A DNA stretch of 34,990 bases from Clostridia bacterium (lineage in GTDB: Bacteria; Bacillota; Clostridia; Oscillospirales; CAG-272), in contig JAGALS010000012.1 in assembly GCA_017625065.1 (NCBI GenBank), positions 1 to 34,990 on the forward strand. The letters are read 5' to 3'. Below the pieces are notes generated by a model. It had not been told where the DNA came from and made no database searches. It saw only the letters and a program-made list of their open reading frames with translations. This document shows, piece by piece, positions 21,523 through 30,541 of the stretch. How positions within the stretch are numbered: position 1 is the stretch's first letter; each line of letters begins with the position of its first letter. The translations under genes were made by a program, and so were the position numbers.

Positions 21523-24500
21523 ATGGTTTACAGAGTTTTTGTTGAGAAAAAGCCTGAGCTTGCGCACGAGGCGAACGGCCTTTGCAGTGAGCTGAAAAAT
21601 CTGGTGGGCATCGAAGCGCTGGAAAAGGTGCGCGTGATCAACCGCTATGACGTGGAAAACATTGACGGGGCGCTGTTCCGGCAAGCGGTCCGCACCATCT
21701 TCTCCGAGCCGCAGCTCGACATCGTCACCGACGCGGTGGATGCCAAGGGCGGCACCGTGTTTGCCGTAGAGCCTCTGCCCGGTCAGTTCGATCAGCGCGC
21801 GGACTCCGCCGCGCAGTGCATCCAGCTCCAGAGCCAGGGCGACCGCCCCACGGTCCGTTCGGCAAAGGTCTACGTGCTGTCGGGAAAGCTGTCCGACAAG
21901 GACGTTGAGGCGGTCAAGAAGTACGTGATCAACGCGGTGGAGAGCCGCGAGGCGAGCCTCTCAAAGCCCGAAACGCTGGCGATCGAGTACGCCATCCCTT
22001 CGACCGTCGCGACGGTCGAGGGCTTCATCACCCTTGACGAAAAGGGACTTGCAGACCTGCTTGATACCCTTGGTCTTGCGATGGACCTTGACGACCTCAA
22101 GTTCCTGCAGAATTATTTCAAGAACGAGGAAGGGCGCGATCCCACCATCACCGAGATCCGCGTGGTCGATACCTACTGGTCCGACCACTGCCGCCATACC
22201 ACCTTCTCCACGCACATTGACGACGTCAAGATAGGTGACCCCGCCGTGCAAAAGGCTTACGAGCGCTATCTTGCCGCACGTGTTGAGGTCTACGGCGAGG
22301 AAAAGGCGGCAAAGCGCCCCCAGACTCTGATGGATATTGCGACCATCGCGGTCAAGACCCTCAAAAAGCGCGGCGTTCTGCCCGAGCTTGACGAGAGCGA
22401 GGAGATCAACGCCTGCTCGATCCACGTGAACGCCAACGTCAACGGCGAGGATCAGGATTGGCTCTTGATGTTCAAGAACGAAACGCATAACCACCCCACC
22501 GAGATCGAGCCCTTCGGCGGTGCTGCCACCTGTATCGGCGGCTGTATCCGCGACCCGCTTTCGGGCCGTGCCTACGTGCATCAGGCGATGCGCGTGACGG
22601 GTGCGGGCGATCCGCGCAAGTCTCTGTCCGAGACGCTGGCGGGCAAGCTGCCCCAGCGCAAGCTCTGCCAGACCGCGGCTGCGGGCTATTCCTCTTACGG
22701 TAACCAGATCGGCCTTGCCACGGGACACGTGGCAGAGGTCTATCACGACGGCTACGTCGCAAAGCGCTTGGAGTGCGGTGCCGTTGTTGCGGCTGCTCCC
22801 GCTTATAACGTCCGCCGCGAGCGTCCTGCCCCCGGTGACGTGATCGTTCTGCTTGGCGGCAGAACCGGCCGCGACGGCATCGGCGGCGCGACGGGCTCGT
22901 CCAAGAGCCATAATATGAAGTCGCTCACGACGATGGCTTCCGAGGTGCAGAAGGGTAACGCACCCGAGGAGCGCAAGATCCAGCGACTGTTCCGCAACCC
23001 TGCGGTCACCAGACTCATCAAGCGCTGCAACGACTTTGGCGCGGGCGGCGTGTCGGTCGCCATCGGCGAGCTTGCCGACGGCCTTCGCATCGACCTTGAC
23101 GCAGTTCGCAAGAAATATGACGGCTTGGACGGCACCGAGCTTGCCATCTCCGAATCTCAGGAGCGTATGGCCGTTGTCGTCGCCGCAGAGGATGCCGACA
23201 AGTTTATCGAATATGCCGAGAGCGAGAACCTTGAGGCGTATCGCGTGGCAGTTGTCACCGAGGAAGCGCGTATGGTGATGTCCTGGAAGGGGCAGACCAT
23301 TGCCGACCTTTCCCGTGAGTTCCTGAACACCAACGGTGCCGACAAGCACACCGCGGTCGAGGTCACCGAAAAGGATCTGTCGGTCTTCTCCAAGGCGCTT
23401 TACAGCGACCTGCGCGAGATGGCGGCTGACCTCAAGACCGCGGGTCGCCGCGGACTTGTCGAGCGCTTTGACGGCTCGATCGGCGCGGGCTCTGTGCTGA
23501 TGCCCTTCGGCGGCAAAACGCAGACCACCCCCGCACAGGCCATGGCGGCAGTGCTGCCCGTTCTGCCCGGCGAGGTCACCGATCAGGCAAGCGTGATGGC
23601 TTGGGGCCTTGATCCCGACCATATGAGCATCGATCCCTACACCGGCGCGCGCGCCGCTGTTTACACCTCGATGGCAAAGATCGTTGCCGCGGGTGCTGAT
23701 TATAAGGACGCGTATCTGACCTTGCAGGAGTTCTTCGAGAAGCTGCGCACCGAGCCCACCCGTTGGGGCAAGCCCTTTGCGGCATTGCTCGGCGCAATGG
23801 ACGCGCAGTTTGAGCTGAATGCCGCCGCGATCGGCGGTAAGGACTCGATGTCGGGTACCTTCCTGGATATGGACGTTCCCCCCACACTCATCTCCTTCGC
23901 CATCGCGCCCATCAAGGCAAGCGAGGTGCTGTCTCCCGAATTCAAGGAAGCGGGACATCCCGTTTACCTGTTTGCCCCCGACGAGGATACGGCTGATAGC
24001 CAAAAGGCAGCTTGGGAATACTTCCACGCGCTCTGCAAAGAGGGTAAGGTGAAGGCGGCTTGGGCTGTGGAAAACGGCATCGGCGAGGCTGTGATGAAGA
24101 TGTCCTTTGGTAACAGGATCGGCTTCAAGTCCGCACAGTGCGACGATTGGCACAGCGCGGGTATGTACGGCTTCATCGTCGCCGAGCTTTGCGAGGAAGT
24201 GGAAAACACCTACGCCTTCAAGCTGGGTGAGACCACCGCAGAGGCGGTCATCGACCTCGCGGGCGACAAGGCGACCGTCGACGAGCTGCTTGCCATCAAC
24301 GAGGGCACGCTTTCGGGCGTTTACCCCACCGATGCACCCGCAAAGAGTGCGCTTGAGACCTTTAGCTACACGGGCGGCTGCAACGCGGTTCCCGCTGTCA
24401 AGGTGGCACGCCCCAAGGTGCTGATCCCCGTATTCCCCGGCACCAACTGTGAGTACGATTCCGCCCGTGCCATGGAAAAGGCAGGGGCTGATGCCGATAT

Positions 24501-25206
24501 CGTCGTCATCCGCAACCTCACCGCAGACGACGTGGCAAGAAGTGTGGAAACGGTATCGAAAAAGATCGCCGAGAGCCAGATGATCTTCATTCCCGGCGGC
24601 TTTTCGGGCGGCGACGAGCCCGACGGCTCCGCAAAGTTCATCACCGCCTTCTTCCGTAACCCCGAGATCAAGGCAGAGGTCACGAAGCTCCTGGAGAGCC
24701 GCGACGGCCTGATGCTTGGTATCTGCAACGGCTTCCAGGCGCTGATCAAGCTCGGTCTTGTACCCTACGGCAAGATCATCGACACCGACGCAAGCTGCCC
24801 CACGCTGACCTATAACATCATCGGTCGCCACCAGTCCAAGCTGGTCCGCACCCGTGTGTGCACCAACAAGTCTCCCTGGCTTGCGGGCACCGAGGTGGGT
24901 GAGATCTACACCGTGCCGATCTCCCACGGCGAGGGACGGTTCCTCGCGTCCGACGAGCTTGTGAGGGAGCTTGCCGCAAACGGCCAGATCGCAACGCAGT
25001 ACGTCGATCTTGCGGGCAACCCCACCATGGACACCACCTTCAACCCCAACGGCTCTGTCTTTGCCATCGAGGGCATCACCTCTCCCGACGGCCGCGTGCT
25101 TGGTAAGATGGGTCACAGCGAGCGTATCGGCAAGAACCTTTACAAAAACGTCATTGGCGAATACGATATGCATTTGTTCGCCTCGGCTGTGAAATACTTT
25201 AAATAA
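21523..25206 (+). CDS. purL: PurL, single-chain FGAM synthase with glutaminase domain
   Basis: A 1227-aa phosphoribosylformylglycinamidine synthase of the large fused type. Order: N-terminal PurS-like region (about 1-150), two synthetase halves (TYWSDHCRHTTF about 208-219; metal/ATP site MFKNETHNHPTEIEPFGGAAT-like near 315), and a class I glutaminase domain from about 963 with the nucleophile Cys1068 (GICNGFQAL) and the His1135/Glu1137 pair (SHGEGRF). It takes ammonia from glutamine to convert FGAR to FGAM. Length close to the proteobacterial form; many Firmicutes use separate PurS, PurQ and PurL. GAGAGG lies 8 nt before the ATG. Confidence 0.97.
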   Translation: MVYRVFVEKKPELAHEANGLCSELKNLVGIEALEKVRVINRYDVENIDGALFRQAVRTIFSEPQLDIVTDAVDAKGGTVFAVEPLPGQFDQRADSAAQCIQLQSQGDRPTVRSAKVYVLSGKLSDKDVEAVKKYVINAVESREASLSKPETLAIEYAIPSTVATVEGFITLDEKGLADLLDTLGLAMDLDDLKFLQNYFKNEEGRDPTITEIRVVDTYWSDHCRHTTFSTHIDDVKIGDPAVQKAYERYLAARVEVYGEEKAAKRPQTLMDIATIAVKTLKKRGVLPELDESEEINACSIHVNANVNGEDQDWLLMFKNETHNHPTEIEPFGGAATCIGGCIRDPLSGRAYVHQAMRVTGAGDPRKSLSETLAGKLPQRKLCQTAAAGYSSYGNQIGLATGHVAEVYHDGYVAKRLECGAVVAAAPAYNVRRERPAPGDVIVLLGGRTGRDGIGGATGSSKSHNMKSLTTMASEVQKGNAPEERKIQRLFRNPAVTRLIKRCNDFGAGGVSVAIGELADGLRIDLDAVRKKYDGLDGTELAISESQERMAVVVAAEDADKFIEYAESENLEAYRVAVVTEEARMVMSWKGQTIADLSREFLNTNGADKHTAVEVTEKDLSVFSKALYSDLREMAADLKTAGRRGLVERFDGSIGAGSVLMPFGGKTQTTPAQAMAAVLPVLPGEVTDQASVMAWGLDPDHMSIDPYTGARAAVYTSMAKIVAAGADYKDAYLTLQEFFEKLRTEPTRWGKPFAALLGAMDAQFELNAAAIGGKDSMSGTFLDMDVPPTLISFAIAPIKASEVLSPEFKEAGHPVYLFAPDEDTADSQKAAWEYFHALCKEGKVKAAWAVENGIGEAVMKMSFGNRIGFKSAQCDDWHSAGMYGFIVAELCEEVENTYAFKLGETTAEAVIDLAGDKATVDELLAINEGTLSGVYPTDAPAKSALETFSYTGGCNAVPAVKVARPKVLIPVFPGTNCEYDSARAMEKAGADADIVVIRNLTADDVARSVETVSKKIAESQMIFIPGGFSGGDEPDGSAKFITAFFRNPEIKAEVTKLLESRDGLMLGICNGFQALIKLGLVPYGKIIDTDASCPTLTYNIIGRHQSKLVRTRVCTNKSPWLAGTEVGEIYTVPISHGEGRFLASDELVRELAANGQIATQYVDLAGNPTMDTTFNPNGSVFAIEGITSPDGRVLGKMGHSERIGKNLYKNVIGEYDMHLFASAVKYFK

Positions 25207-25221
25207 AAAAGGAGAATCGTG

Positions 25222-26895
25222 ATGGCTTTCTTGTCTGATATCGAGATCGCGCAAAGCGCGAAGATGCGCCCGATCACCGAGATCGCGAAGGTGGCAGGGA
25301 TCGGAGAGGACTATCTGGAGCAATACGGTAAATATAAGGCAAAGGTCGATCCCGCTATTTTGCGGGATCAGACCAAAAAGGACGGCAAGCTGATCCTTGT
25401 CACTGCCATCACCCCCACCCCCGCGGGCGAGGGTAAGACCACCACCACCATCGGACTTGCCGACGGTATGAAGCGCATCGGCAAGAGCGTGTCGGTCGCG
25501 CTGCGCGAGCCCTCGCTCGGCCCCGTGTTCGGTATCAAGGGCGGCGCTGCGGGCGGCGGCTATGCGCAGGTCGTGCCCATGGAGGATATCAACCTGCACT
25601 TCACGGGTGATTTTCACGCCATCGGCGCGGCGAACAACCTGCTTGCCGCGATGCTGGATAACCACATCTATCAGGGCAACGCGCTGAACATCGATCCCCG
25701 CCGCATCACCTGGAAGCGCTGTGTCGATATGAACGACCGTCAGCTCCGCTTTGTGACCGACGGCCTTGGCGGCAGAGTCAACGGCGTGCCGCGTGAGGAT
25801 GGCTTTGACATCACCGTGGCATCCGAGATCATGGCAGTATTCTGCCTGTCAAACGATATCGAGGATCTGAAAGCGCGTCTTTCGCGCATCGTGGTGGCTT
25901 ACACCTACGACGAAAAGCCCGTGACCGCGGGCGATCTCAAGGCAGTCGGCGCGATGGCGGCGCTGCTGAAGGACGCGATCAAGCCCAATTTGGTGCAGAC
26001 GTTGGAGGGAACGCCCGCGCTCGTGCATGGCGGACCCTTTGCCAACATCGCACACGGCTGTAACTCGGTCATGGCGACCAGGATCGCGATGAAGCTGTCC
26101 GATTACGCCATCACCGAGGCAGGCTTTGGCGCGGATCTCGGTGCTGAAAAGTTTCTGGACATCAAATGCCGCGCGGCAGGGCTCACGCCCTCCGCTGTGG
26201 TGATGGTCGCAACCGTCCGCGCGCTCAAGATGCACGGCGGCGTTGCCAAGACCAATCTCGGTGCTGAAAACCTTGAGGCGCTGGAAAAGGGACTTCCCAA
26301 CTTGTTGCGCCACGTTTCCAACATCAAAAATGTGTACAAGCTCCCCTGCGTGGTGGCGGTCAACCGTTTCCCGACCGATACCGATGCCGAGATCGCGCTT
26401 GTCATTGAAAAGTGCAAGACGCTGGGTGTCAACGTCGTCCTTTCGACCGTCTGGGCAGAGGGCGGCAAGGGCGGTATGGCGCTTGCCGAGGAGGTCGTGA
26501 GACTCTGCGAGCAGGAAAACGATTTCACCCACGCTTACGAGCTGAACACCACGATCGAGGAGAAGATCGAAGCGATCGTTACGAAAATTTACGGCGGTAA
26601 CGGTGTGAGTTTTACGGCAGAAGCCAAGAAGCAGCTTGCAACTCTCAAGCAGCTCGGCTTTGACAATTTGCCCGTTTGTATGGCGAAAACGCAGTATAGC
26701 TTTTCCGACGATCAGACAAAGCTTGGCGCGCCCGACGGCTTCACCGTCACGGTGCGTAACCTCAAGGTCAGCGCAGGCGCGGGCTTTGTGGTGGCACTCA
26801 CGGGCAGCATTATGACGATGCCCGGACTCCCAAAGGCTCCCGCCGCCGAGCGCATCGACGTCGATGCCGACGGCAAGATCACGGGACTGTTTTAA
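25222..26895 (+). CDS. fhs: Fhs, formate-tetrahydrofolate ligase
   Basis: A 557-aa formate-tetrahydrofolate ligase. It makes 10-formyl-THF from formate, THF and ATP. The P-loop is at 64-73 ([10 protein letters not shown]); [22 protein letters not shown]-like and the [10 protein letters not shown] stretch follow, and the C-terminal [12 protein letters not shown] is characteristic. It supplies the formyl donor for PurN and PurH in the same cluster, which explains its position. The ATG at 25222 is directly preceded in frame by a GTG at 25219; AGGAG lies 7 nt upstream of the ATG. Last gene of the pur cluster; a terminator follows at 27187. Confidence 0.97.
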   Translation: MAFLSDIEIAQSAKMRPITEIAKVAGIGEDYLEQYGKYKAKVDPAILRDQTKKDGKLILVTAITPTPAGEGKTTTTIGLADGMKRIGKSVSVALREPSLGPVFGIKGGAAGGGYAQVVPMEDINLHFTGDFHAIGAANNLLAAMLDNHIYQGNALNIDPRRITWKRCVDMNDRQLRFVTDGLGGRVNGVPREDGFDITVASEIMAVFCLSNDIEDLKARLSRIVVAYTYDEKPVTAGDLKAVGAMAALLKDAIKPNLVQTLEGTPALVHGGPFANIAHGCNSVMATRIAMKLSDYAITEAGFGADLGAEKFLDIKCRAAGLTPSAVVMVATVRALKMHGGVAKTNLGAENLEALEKGLPNLLRHVSNIKNVYKLPCVVAVNRFPTDTDAEIALVIEKCKTLGVNVVLSTVWAEGGKGGMALAEEVVRLCEQENDFTHAYELNTTIEEKIEAIVTKIYGGNGVSFTAEAKKQLATLKQLGFDNLPVCMAKTQYSFSDDQTKLGAPDGFTVTVRNLKVSAGAGFVVALTGSIMTMPGLPKAPAAERIDVDADGKITGLF

Positions 26896-26902
26896 GTGAA
26901 TA

Positions 26903-27282
26903 AAAAAGACCTTCTCGAAATGTGTAATGTTCTTAGCGGAGAATTTGAAACAGGGGCATGGGCATAGCCCAAAGCATTTGTAAAACAAATGCGAAACTAG
27001 CAATAATGCAGAGAACGCTCTATAGCCTCCCTCCGGGAGGGAGGGGGACCACGAAGTGGTGGAAGGAGCCTGCGGAGCTTTCAGTACCACCTAACTTCAT
27101 TGTCACGCACTCTCCCTCAGTCGCCTACGGCGCCAGCTCCCTCCCGGAGGGAGCCTTTCTCCGCCATTTCTTTTGCCTATATAAATAAAAGTTCCCACAA
27201 ACCGTTTGATTGGTCTGTGGGAACTTTTTGTTGCTGCGTTTTCTCCGTTAAGAACAACAGAGAAAGTCGAGAAGGTCTTTTT
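26903..27282. repeat. 380-bp inverted-repeat element after fhs
   Basis: Outer arms AAAAAGACCTTCTCGA (26903-26918) and exact complement (27267-27282). Inner arms GTTCTTAGCGGAGAA (26929-26943) and complement with one mismatch (27241-27255). Inside is a nested repeat rich in CTCCCTCCGGGAGGGAG (about 27028-27155) and a terminator. No coding potential. Confidence 0.65.
27187..27229 (+). terminator. Terminator of the purine cluster
   Basis: AAAAGTTCCCACAAACC (27187-27203) pairs with 27212-27228 (one internal mismatch), 8-nt loop, ending in five T. It lies inside the inverted-repeat element after fhs and is usable on both strands. Confidence 0.8.
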
Positions 27283-27352
27283 GTATCAACCGCCGCGCCC
27301 ACGTTTCGATCTCGGCGTGATCGTTTGAGGAGCGCTTTGGGAAGCTTGGGCT

Positions 27353-28159
27353 TCATTCGTTTTTGCCGCTTTCGCCAAGGCCTGCTATAAATTCCTTTGG
27401 CGAAACGCCAAGCGCCTTTTTGAATATGCTTGAAAAATACAAGGGGTCGGTAAAGCCGGAAAGAAGCGACACGTTTTTGACCGAGCTGATGCCAAGCTCA
27501 AAAAGCGATACCGCATATTTCAGGCGGAACGAGCGCAGATACTCGCTGTAACCGATCCCCATTTTTTCTTTGAAGAAATGGGAAAGGTATTTGGGATTGT
27601 AGCCGATCTCCTTGGCGATCTGTGCGATCGAAAGCGTCGGGTCGCGAAAATGCTCTTCGGTCCATTCGCTGACCCTTTGTATGGCGTCGTTTTTTGCGGC
27701 AAAGGAGGCGGAAAGCCGTGAAAAGATATAAAGCAAGACGCCCTGTGCCGCGACGTCGATATTTTCTTGCTGTGTGCTCAGCAGCGTATCCCTGCAAAAG
27801 GGGATCAAAGCGTTGAAATTATCCCGCTTGCGCGTGTGGGGATAGATGCCGAAGCGATGGCAAAGACTGTCAGCGCGCGTGCCGCTGAAATCGACGTATA
27901 AATAGCGAACGTCCTCTCCCCTTGAAAGCGTGAAGGTCTCGCCCTTAAATCCAAAAAGAAGCGTACCCTTGACAAACGCGTGTGGGGTATTGTCGAATAA
28001 AAATTCCCCCTCTCCCTGATCGATCAGGATCATACGGTGCGAGAGGAGCGTCGTTTTGAGCGACATCACGTCCCTGTCGGTTTCCAGCACGAAGCAAGAG
28101 GCGGACAGGTCGTCAGTCATATCGGACGTGGAAAGCTTACATACGTTATTGCTTTTCAT
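27353..28159 (-). CDS. AraC-family transcriptional regulator
   Basis: A 268-aa regulator. The first about 150 residues form a cupin-type sensor domain (for example FLFDNTPHAFVKGTLLFGF), and the last about 90 (170-257) the double HTH of AraC/XylS with LSIAQIAKEIGYNPKYLSHFFKEKMG and VSLLSGFTDPLYFSSIFKKALGVSPKEF-type helices. It probably senses a sugar-like ligand. The start at 28159 follows GAGGT by 5 nt and lies after the promoter at 28188-28216; a longer in-frame start would overlap that promoter. It is divergent from a permease and an oxidoreductase gene, which it most likely controls. Confidence 0.93.
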   Translation of the reverse strand: MKSNNVCKLSTSDMTDDLSASCFVLETDRDVMSLKTTLLSHRMILIDQGEGEFLFDNTPHAFVKGTLLFGFKGETFTLSRGEDVRYLYVDFSGTRADSLCHRFGIYPHTRKRDNFNALIPFCRDTLLSTQQENIDVAAQGVLLYIFSRLSASFAAKNDAIQRVSEWTEEHFRDPTLSIAQIAKEIGYNPKYLSHFFKEKMGIGYSEYLRSFRLKYAVSLFELGISSVKNVSLLSGFTDPLYFSSIFKKALGVSPKEFIAGLGESGKNE

Positions 28160-28187
28160 ATAGACCTCACTGCTGTTTTGTGATATC

Positions 28188-28216
28188 AGTATAGCATATA
28201 CGAAGAAGGAAATCAA
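28188..28216 (-). promoter_or_regulatory. Promoter of the araC-type gene
   Basis: On the minus strand TTGATT (28211-28216), 17-bp spacer, TATACT (28188-28193), 28 nt before the start codon. Confidence 0.7.
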
Positions 28217-28257
28217 TGAAATCAAACTTTTTTATATGTTTTCATAGAAAATACGTA

Positions 28258-28285
28258 TTGGCAAGAGTGAAATTTATGGTAAAAT
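28258..28285 (+). promoter_or_regulatory. Promoter of the permease-oxidoreductase operon
   Basis: TTGGCA (28258-28263), 16-bp spacer with TGG just before TAAAAT (28280-28285), 29 nt before the permease start. It is back to back with the regulator's promoter, about 40 bp apart, where the AraC-type protein could bind. Confidence 0.65.
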
Positions 28286-28314
28286 GATATTGGAAAGAAA
28301 GGTGGCGGGCTTGT

Positions 28315-29205
28315 ATGTGGGTCTATTATGTATGGATCCTTCTGTCGGTCGTGATGTTCGGCGGAAACTTTGCGCTCAATGACGTATATCGCAAGCAGCG
28401 CGGCAGTGGGCTTAAGATCAGTATGGAGGCGGCTTGCATCGGTGCCTTGGCGGGATGCGCCGCGTTGCTGGTATCGGGCGGCTTCACCCTTGCGTGCACG
28501 CCCTTTACACTGCTTATGGCTACTTGCGCCGCGCTGGATGCCATCGCGTTTACCTTTTGCTCGTTTCGGGCGCTTGATTACGTCAATCTGTCGTTGTTTT
28601 CGCTTTTTGCGATGCTTGGCGGTATGGCGCTGCCCTTTTTGCAGGGAATACTGTTTTACGGCGAGGGCTTTACGATCGCAAAGGGTGTGAGCGTGCTTTT
28701 TATTTGCATCGCGCTGATCTGCACGGTCGAGCGAGGGAGCCGAAAAAAAGGAACGGTCTATTATATCGGCGTTTTTCTTTTGAACGGGACGGCGGGTGTG
28801 CTCTCAAAGCTCTTTACCGAAAGCGATCTGCCCAAAACGAGCGTGACGGAGTATAGCGTTTGGGTGGCCATCGTAAGCATCGTGCTGTCGGGCGGTGCGT
28901 GGATCGCGCTAGCCCTGCTTGAAAGGCATAGAGGGTGTGCAGAGGTCGTGACGGGGAAGGTTCGCTTGCGATCCTGTGGCGTCTGTGCGCTGAACGGTGT
29001 TGTCAACAAGCTTGCGAACCTTCTGCTTGTGTTCGCGCTCGTGCACGTGGATGCCTCTGTTCAATATCCGATGGTCACGGGCGGCACGATGATCGTTTCC
29101 ACGGTCTTGAGCTGCTTTGGAAGCAGAAAGCCGAGCAAGCGAGAAATACTAAGCGTTGCGCTTGCGTTTGTCGGAATGCTGTCGTTGTTTATCATCCCCG
29201 TTTGA
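28315..29205 (+). CDS. DMT-superfamily (EamA-like) permease
   Basis: A 296-aa integral membrane protein with about ten hydrophobic segments in two similar halves of five, as in the drug/metabolite transporter superfamily. The second half starts near residue 145 after a basic loop (RGSRKKGT). No family-specific substrate motif is visible. From its operon it probably moves a sugar, polyol or related metabolite across the membrane that the downstream oxidoreductase uses or makes; that is inference. The start is the ATG at 28315 after GAAAGGTGG. The oxidoreductase gene follows 38 nt after its stop. Confidence 0.82.
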   Translation: MWVYYVWILLSVVMFGGNFALNDVYRKQRGSGLKISMEAACIGALAGCAALLVSGGFTLACTPFTLLMATCAALDAIAFTFCSFRALDYVNLSLFSLFAMLGGMALPFLQGILFYGEGFTIAKGVSVLFICIALICTVERGSRKKGTVYYIGVFLLNGTAGVLSKLFTESDLPKTSVTEYSVWVAIVSIVLSGGAWIALALLERHRGCAEVVTGKVRLRSCGVCALNGVVNKLANLLLVFALVHVDASVQYPMVTGGTMIVSTVLSCFGSRKPSKREILSVALAFVGMLSLFIIPV

Positions 29206-29243
29206 CAGGGGAACGTAAAATAAAATATGATAAGGAGAAGGGT

Positions 29244-30488
29244 ATGGAAAGGATAAGAATTGGCGTATTCGGTGCGGGTAGAGGCGCGTACGTGGCGAAA
29301 AACTTTATGCTGCTGAATGCGGAGATCGTGGCGATCTGCGACCATCACAAGGAGCGTCTGGAAAGCGCGATGAAGGGCTTTGACCAAAGCGTTGTCGCGT
29401 ATGAGCATTTCGATGATTTTATTGAGCATCCGATGGATGCGGTGATATTAGCCAACAATTTTTATCAGCACGCCCCTTACGCGATCAAATGCTTTGAGCG
29501 TGGCATACACGTTTTTTGTGAGTGCATCAGCAACGGCACGATGAGAGAGGGTGTGGAGCTTGCGCGCGCGTTTGAAAAGAGCAAAAGCATTTATATGCTT
29601 GCCGAAAACTATCCCCAAATGATCTTCAACCGCGAGATGAAGCGTGTGGCGGATGGCGGAACGCTTGGAAAGATCCTGTATGCGGAAGGGGAATACAATC
29701 ATCCCGTCAGCTATTGGGATACCGCCTTTACCAAGCAATTTCGCTTCTATCCCGAGCATTGGCGTCATTTTCTGCCCGCAACCTACTATATCACGCACTC
29801 GCTCGGCCCCGTGATGCATATCACGGGCGCGACGCCGAAAAGAGTGACGGCGTTTGCAACGTACGCGCCCTTGACCGAAGACGTTCCCAGCGCGTCGTAT
29901 AACGCGGACCGTTCCGCCAATATCACCACACTCAACGACGATGGCTCTGTCTTCCGCGTGACCGCGTGCTCGCAGTATGGCGCACATCACAATTCCTACC
30001 GTGTTTGCGGTACGAAGGGGCAGATCGAAAACTTCCGCGGAATGGGCGGTCAGGTGATGCTGCGCTATAACAAATGGGATACGCCCGAGGGGGAAAGCAG
30101 AGAAAAGCTCTATCAGCCGCAGTGGAACGATAAGGATGAGGAGTTGATCCTGAAATCGGGACACGGTGGGGCAGATTTCATTACCGCGCGTATCTTTATG
30201 GATTGCGTGAAGGCAGGAAAGCAGCCGCCCCATCCGTTCGATCTCCATTCGGCGATCGCTATGTCCTCGGTGGCGCTTTTGGGACACAGATCGGTGCTTG
30301 AGAACGGAAAGCCGTATGATATTCCCGATTTTCGGAAGGAAGAGGATCGGAGGTTGTATGAAAACGATGACCTGACACCGTTTTGGGGCGACGACGGCAG
30401 TGCGCCGACCTTGCCCTGCTGCTCTCATCCCAACTACAAGCCCACAGAGAAGCAAATGGAGCTTTATTTGAAGGAATTGGAGAAATAA
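29244..30488 (+). CDS. Gfo/Idh/MocA-family oxidoreductase
   Basis: A 414-aa NAD(P)-dependent oxidoreductase. The N-terminal Rossmann domain has GVFGAGRGAYVA (7-18) and the acidic end of the second strand at ICDHHK (31-36). The C-terminal alpha/beta domain carries YWDTAFTKQFRFYPEHWRHF-type dimer/substrate stretches and HSLGPVMHITGA. At the place of the usual Glu-Lys-Pro motif the protein has Glu-Cys-Ile (93-95), so the catalytic lysine of many family members is not there. Substrates of the family are mostly sugars and inositols. The ATG at 29244 follows AAGGAG by 7 nt; an in-frame upstream extension overlaps the permease gene and is rejected. Confidence 0.9.
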   Translation: MERIRIGVFGAGRGAYVAKNFMLLNAEIVAICDHHKERLESAMKGFDQSVVAYEHFDDFIEHPMDAVILANNFYQHAPYAIKCFERGIHVFCECISNGTMREGVELARAFEKSKSIYMLAENYPQMIFNREMKRVADGGTLGKILYAEGEYNHPVSYWDTAFTKQFRFYPEHWRHFLPATYYITHSLGPVMHITGATPKRVTAFATYAPLTEDVPSASYNADRSANITTLNDDGSVFRVTACSQYGAHHNSYRVCGTKGQIENFRGMGGQVMLRYNKWDTPEGESREKLYQPQWNDKDEELILKSGHGGADFITARIFMDCVKAGKQPPHPFDLHSAIAMSSVALLGHRSVLENGKPYDIPDFRKEEDRRLYENDDLTPFWGDDGSAPTLPCCSHPNYKPTEKQMELYLKELEK

Positions 30489-30494
30489 AGAAAG

Positions 30495-30523
30495 AAAAAT
30501 CCCTCGCTTGGCGAGGGATTTTT
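30495..30523. terminator. Bidirectional terminator between the oxidoreductase and holA
   Basis: 13-bp perfect stem AAAAATCCCTCGC/GCGAGGGATTTTT with a 3-nt loop. It serves the plus-strand operon and also the convergent holA, whose stop is 19 nt away. Confidence 0.9.
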
Positions 30524-30541
30524 CCGTATAAGAAGCCGCGC

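Noticed and set aside
25207-25221. THF riboswitch in front of fhs
   Set aside because: The purL-fhs gap is only 15 nt, with nothing but a ribosome binding site.
21961-25665. 1234-codon open frame on the minus strand opposite purL
   Set aside because: It mirrors the GC-rich codon use of purL in the complementary frame, has no ribosome binding site and resembles no known protein.
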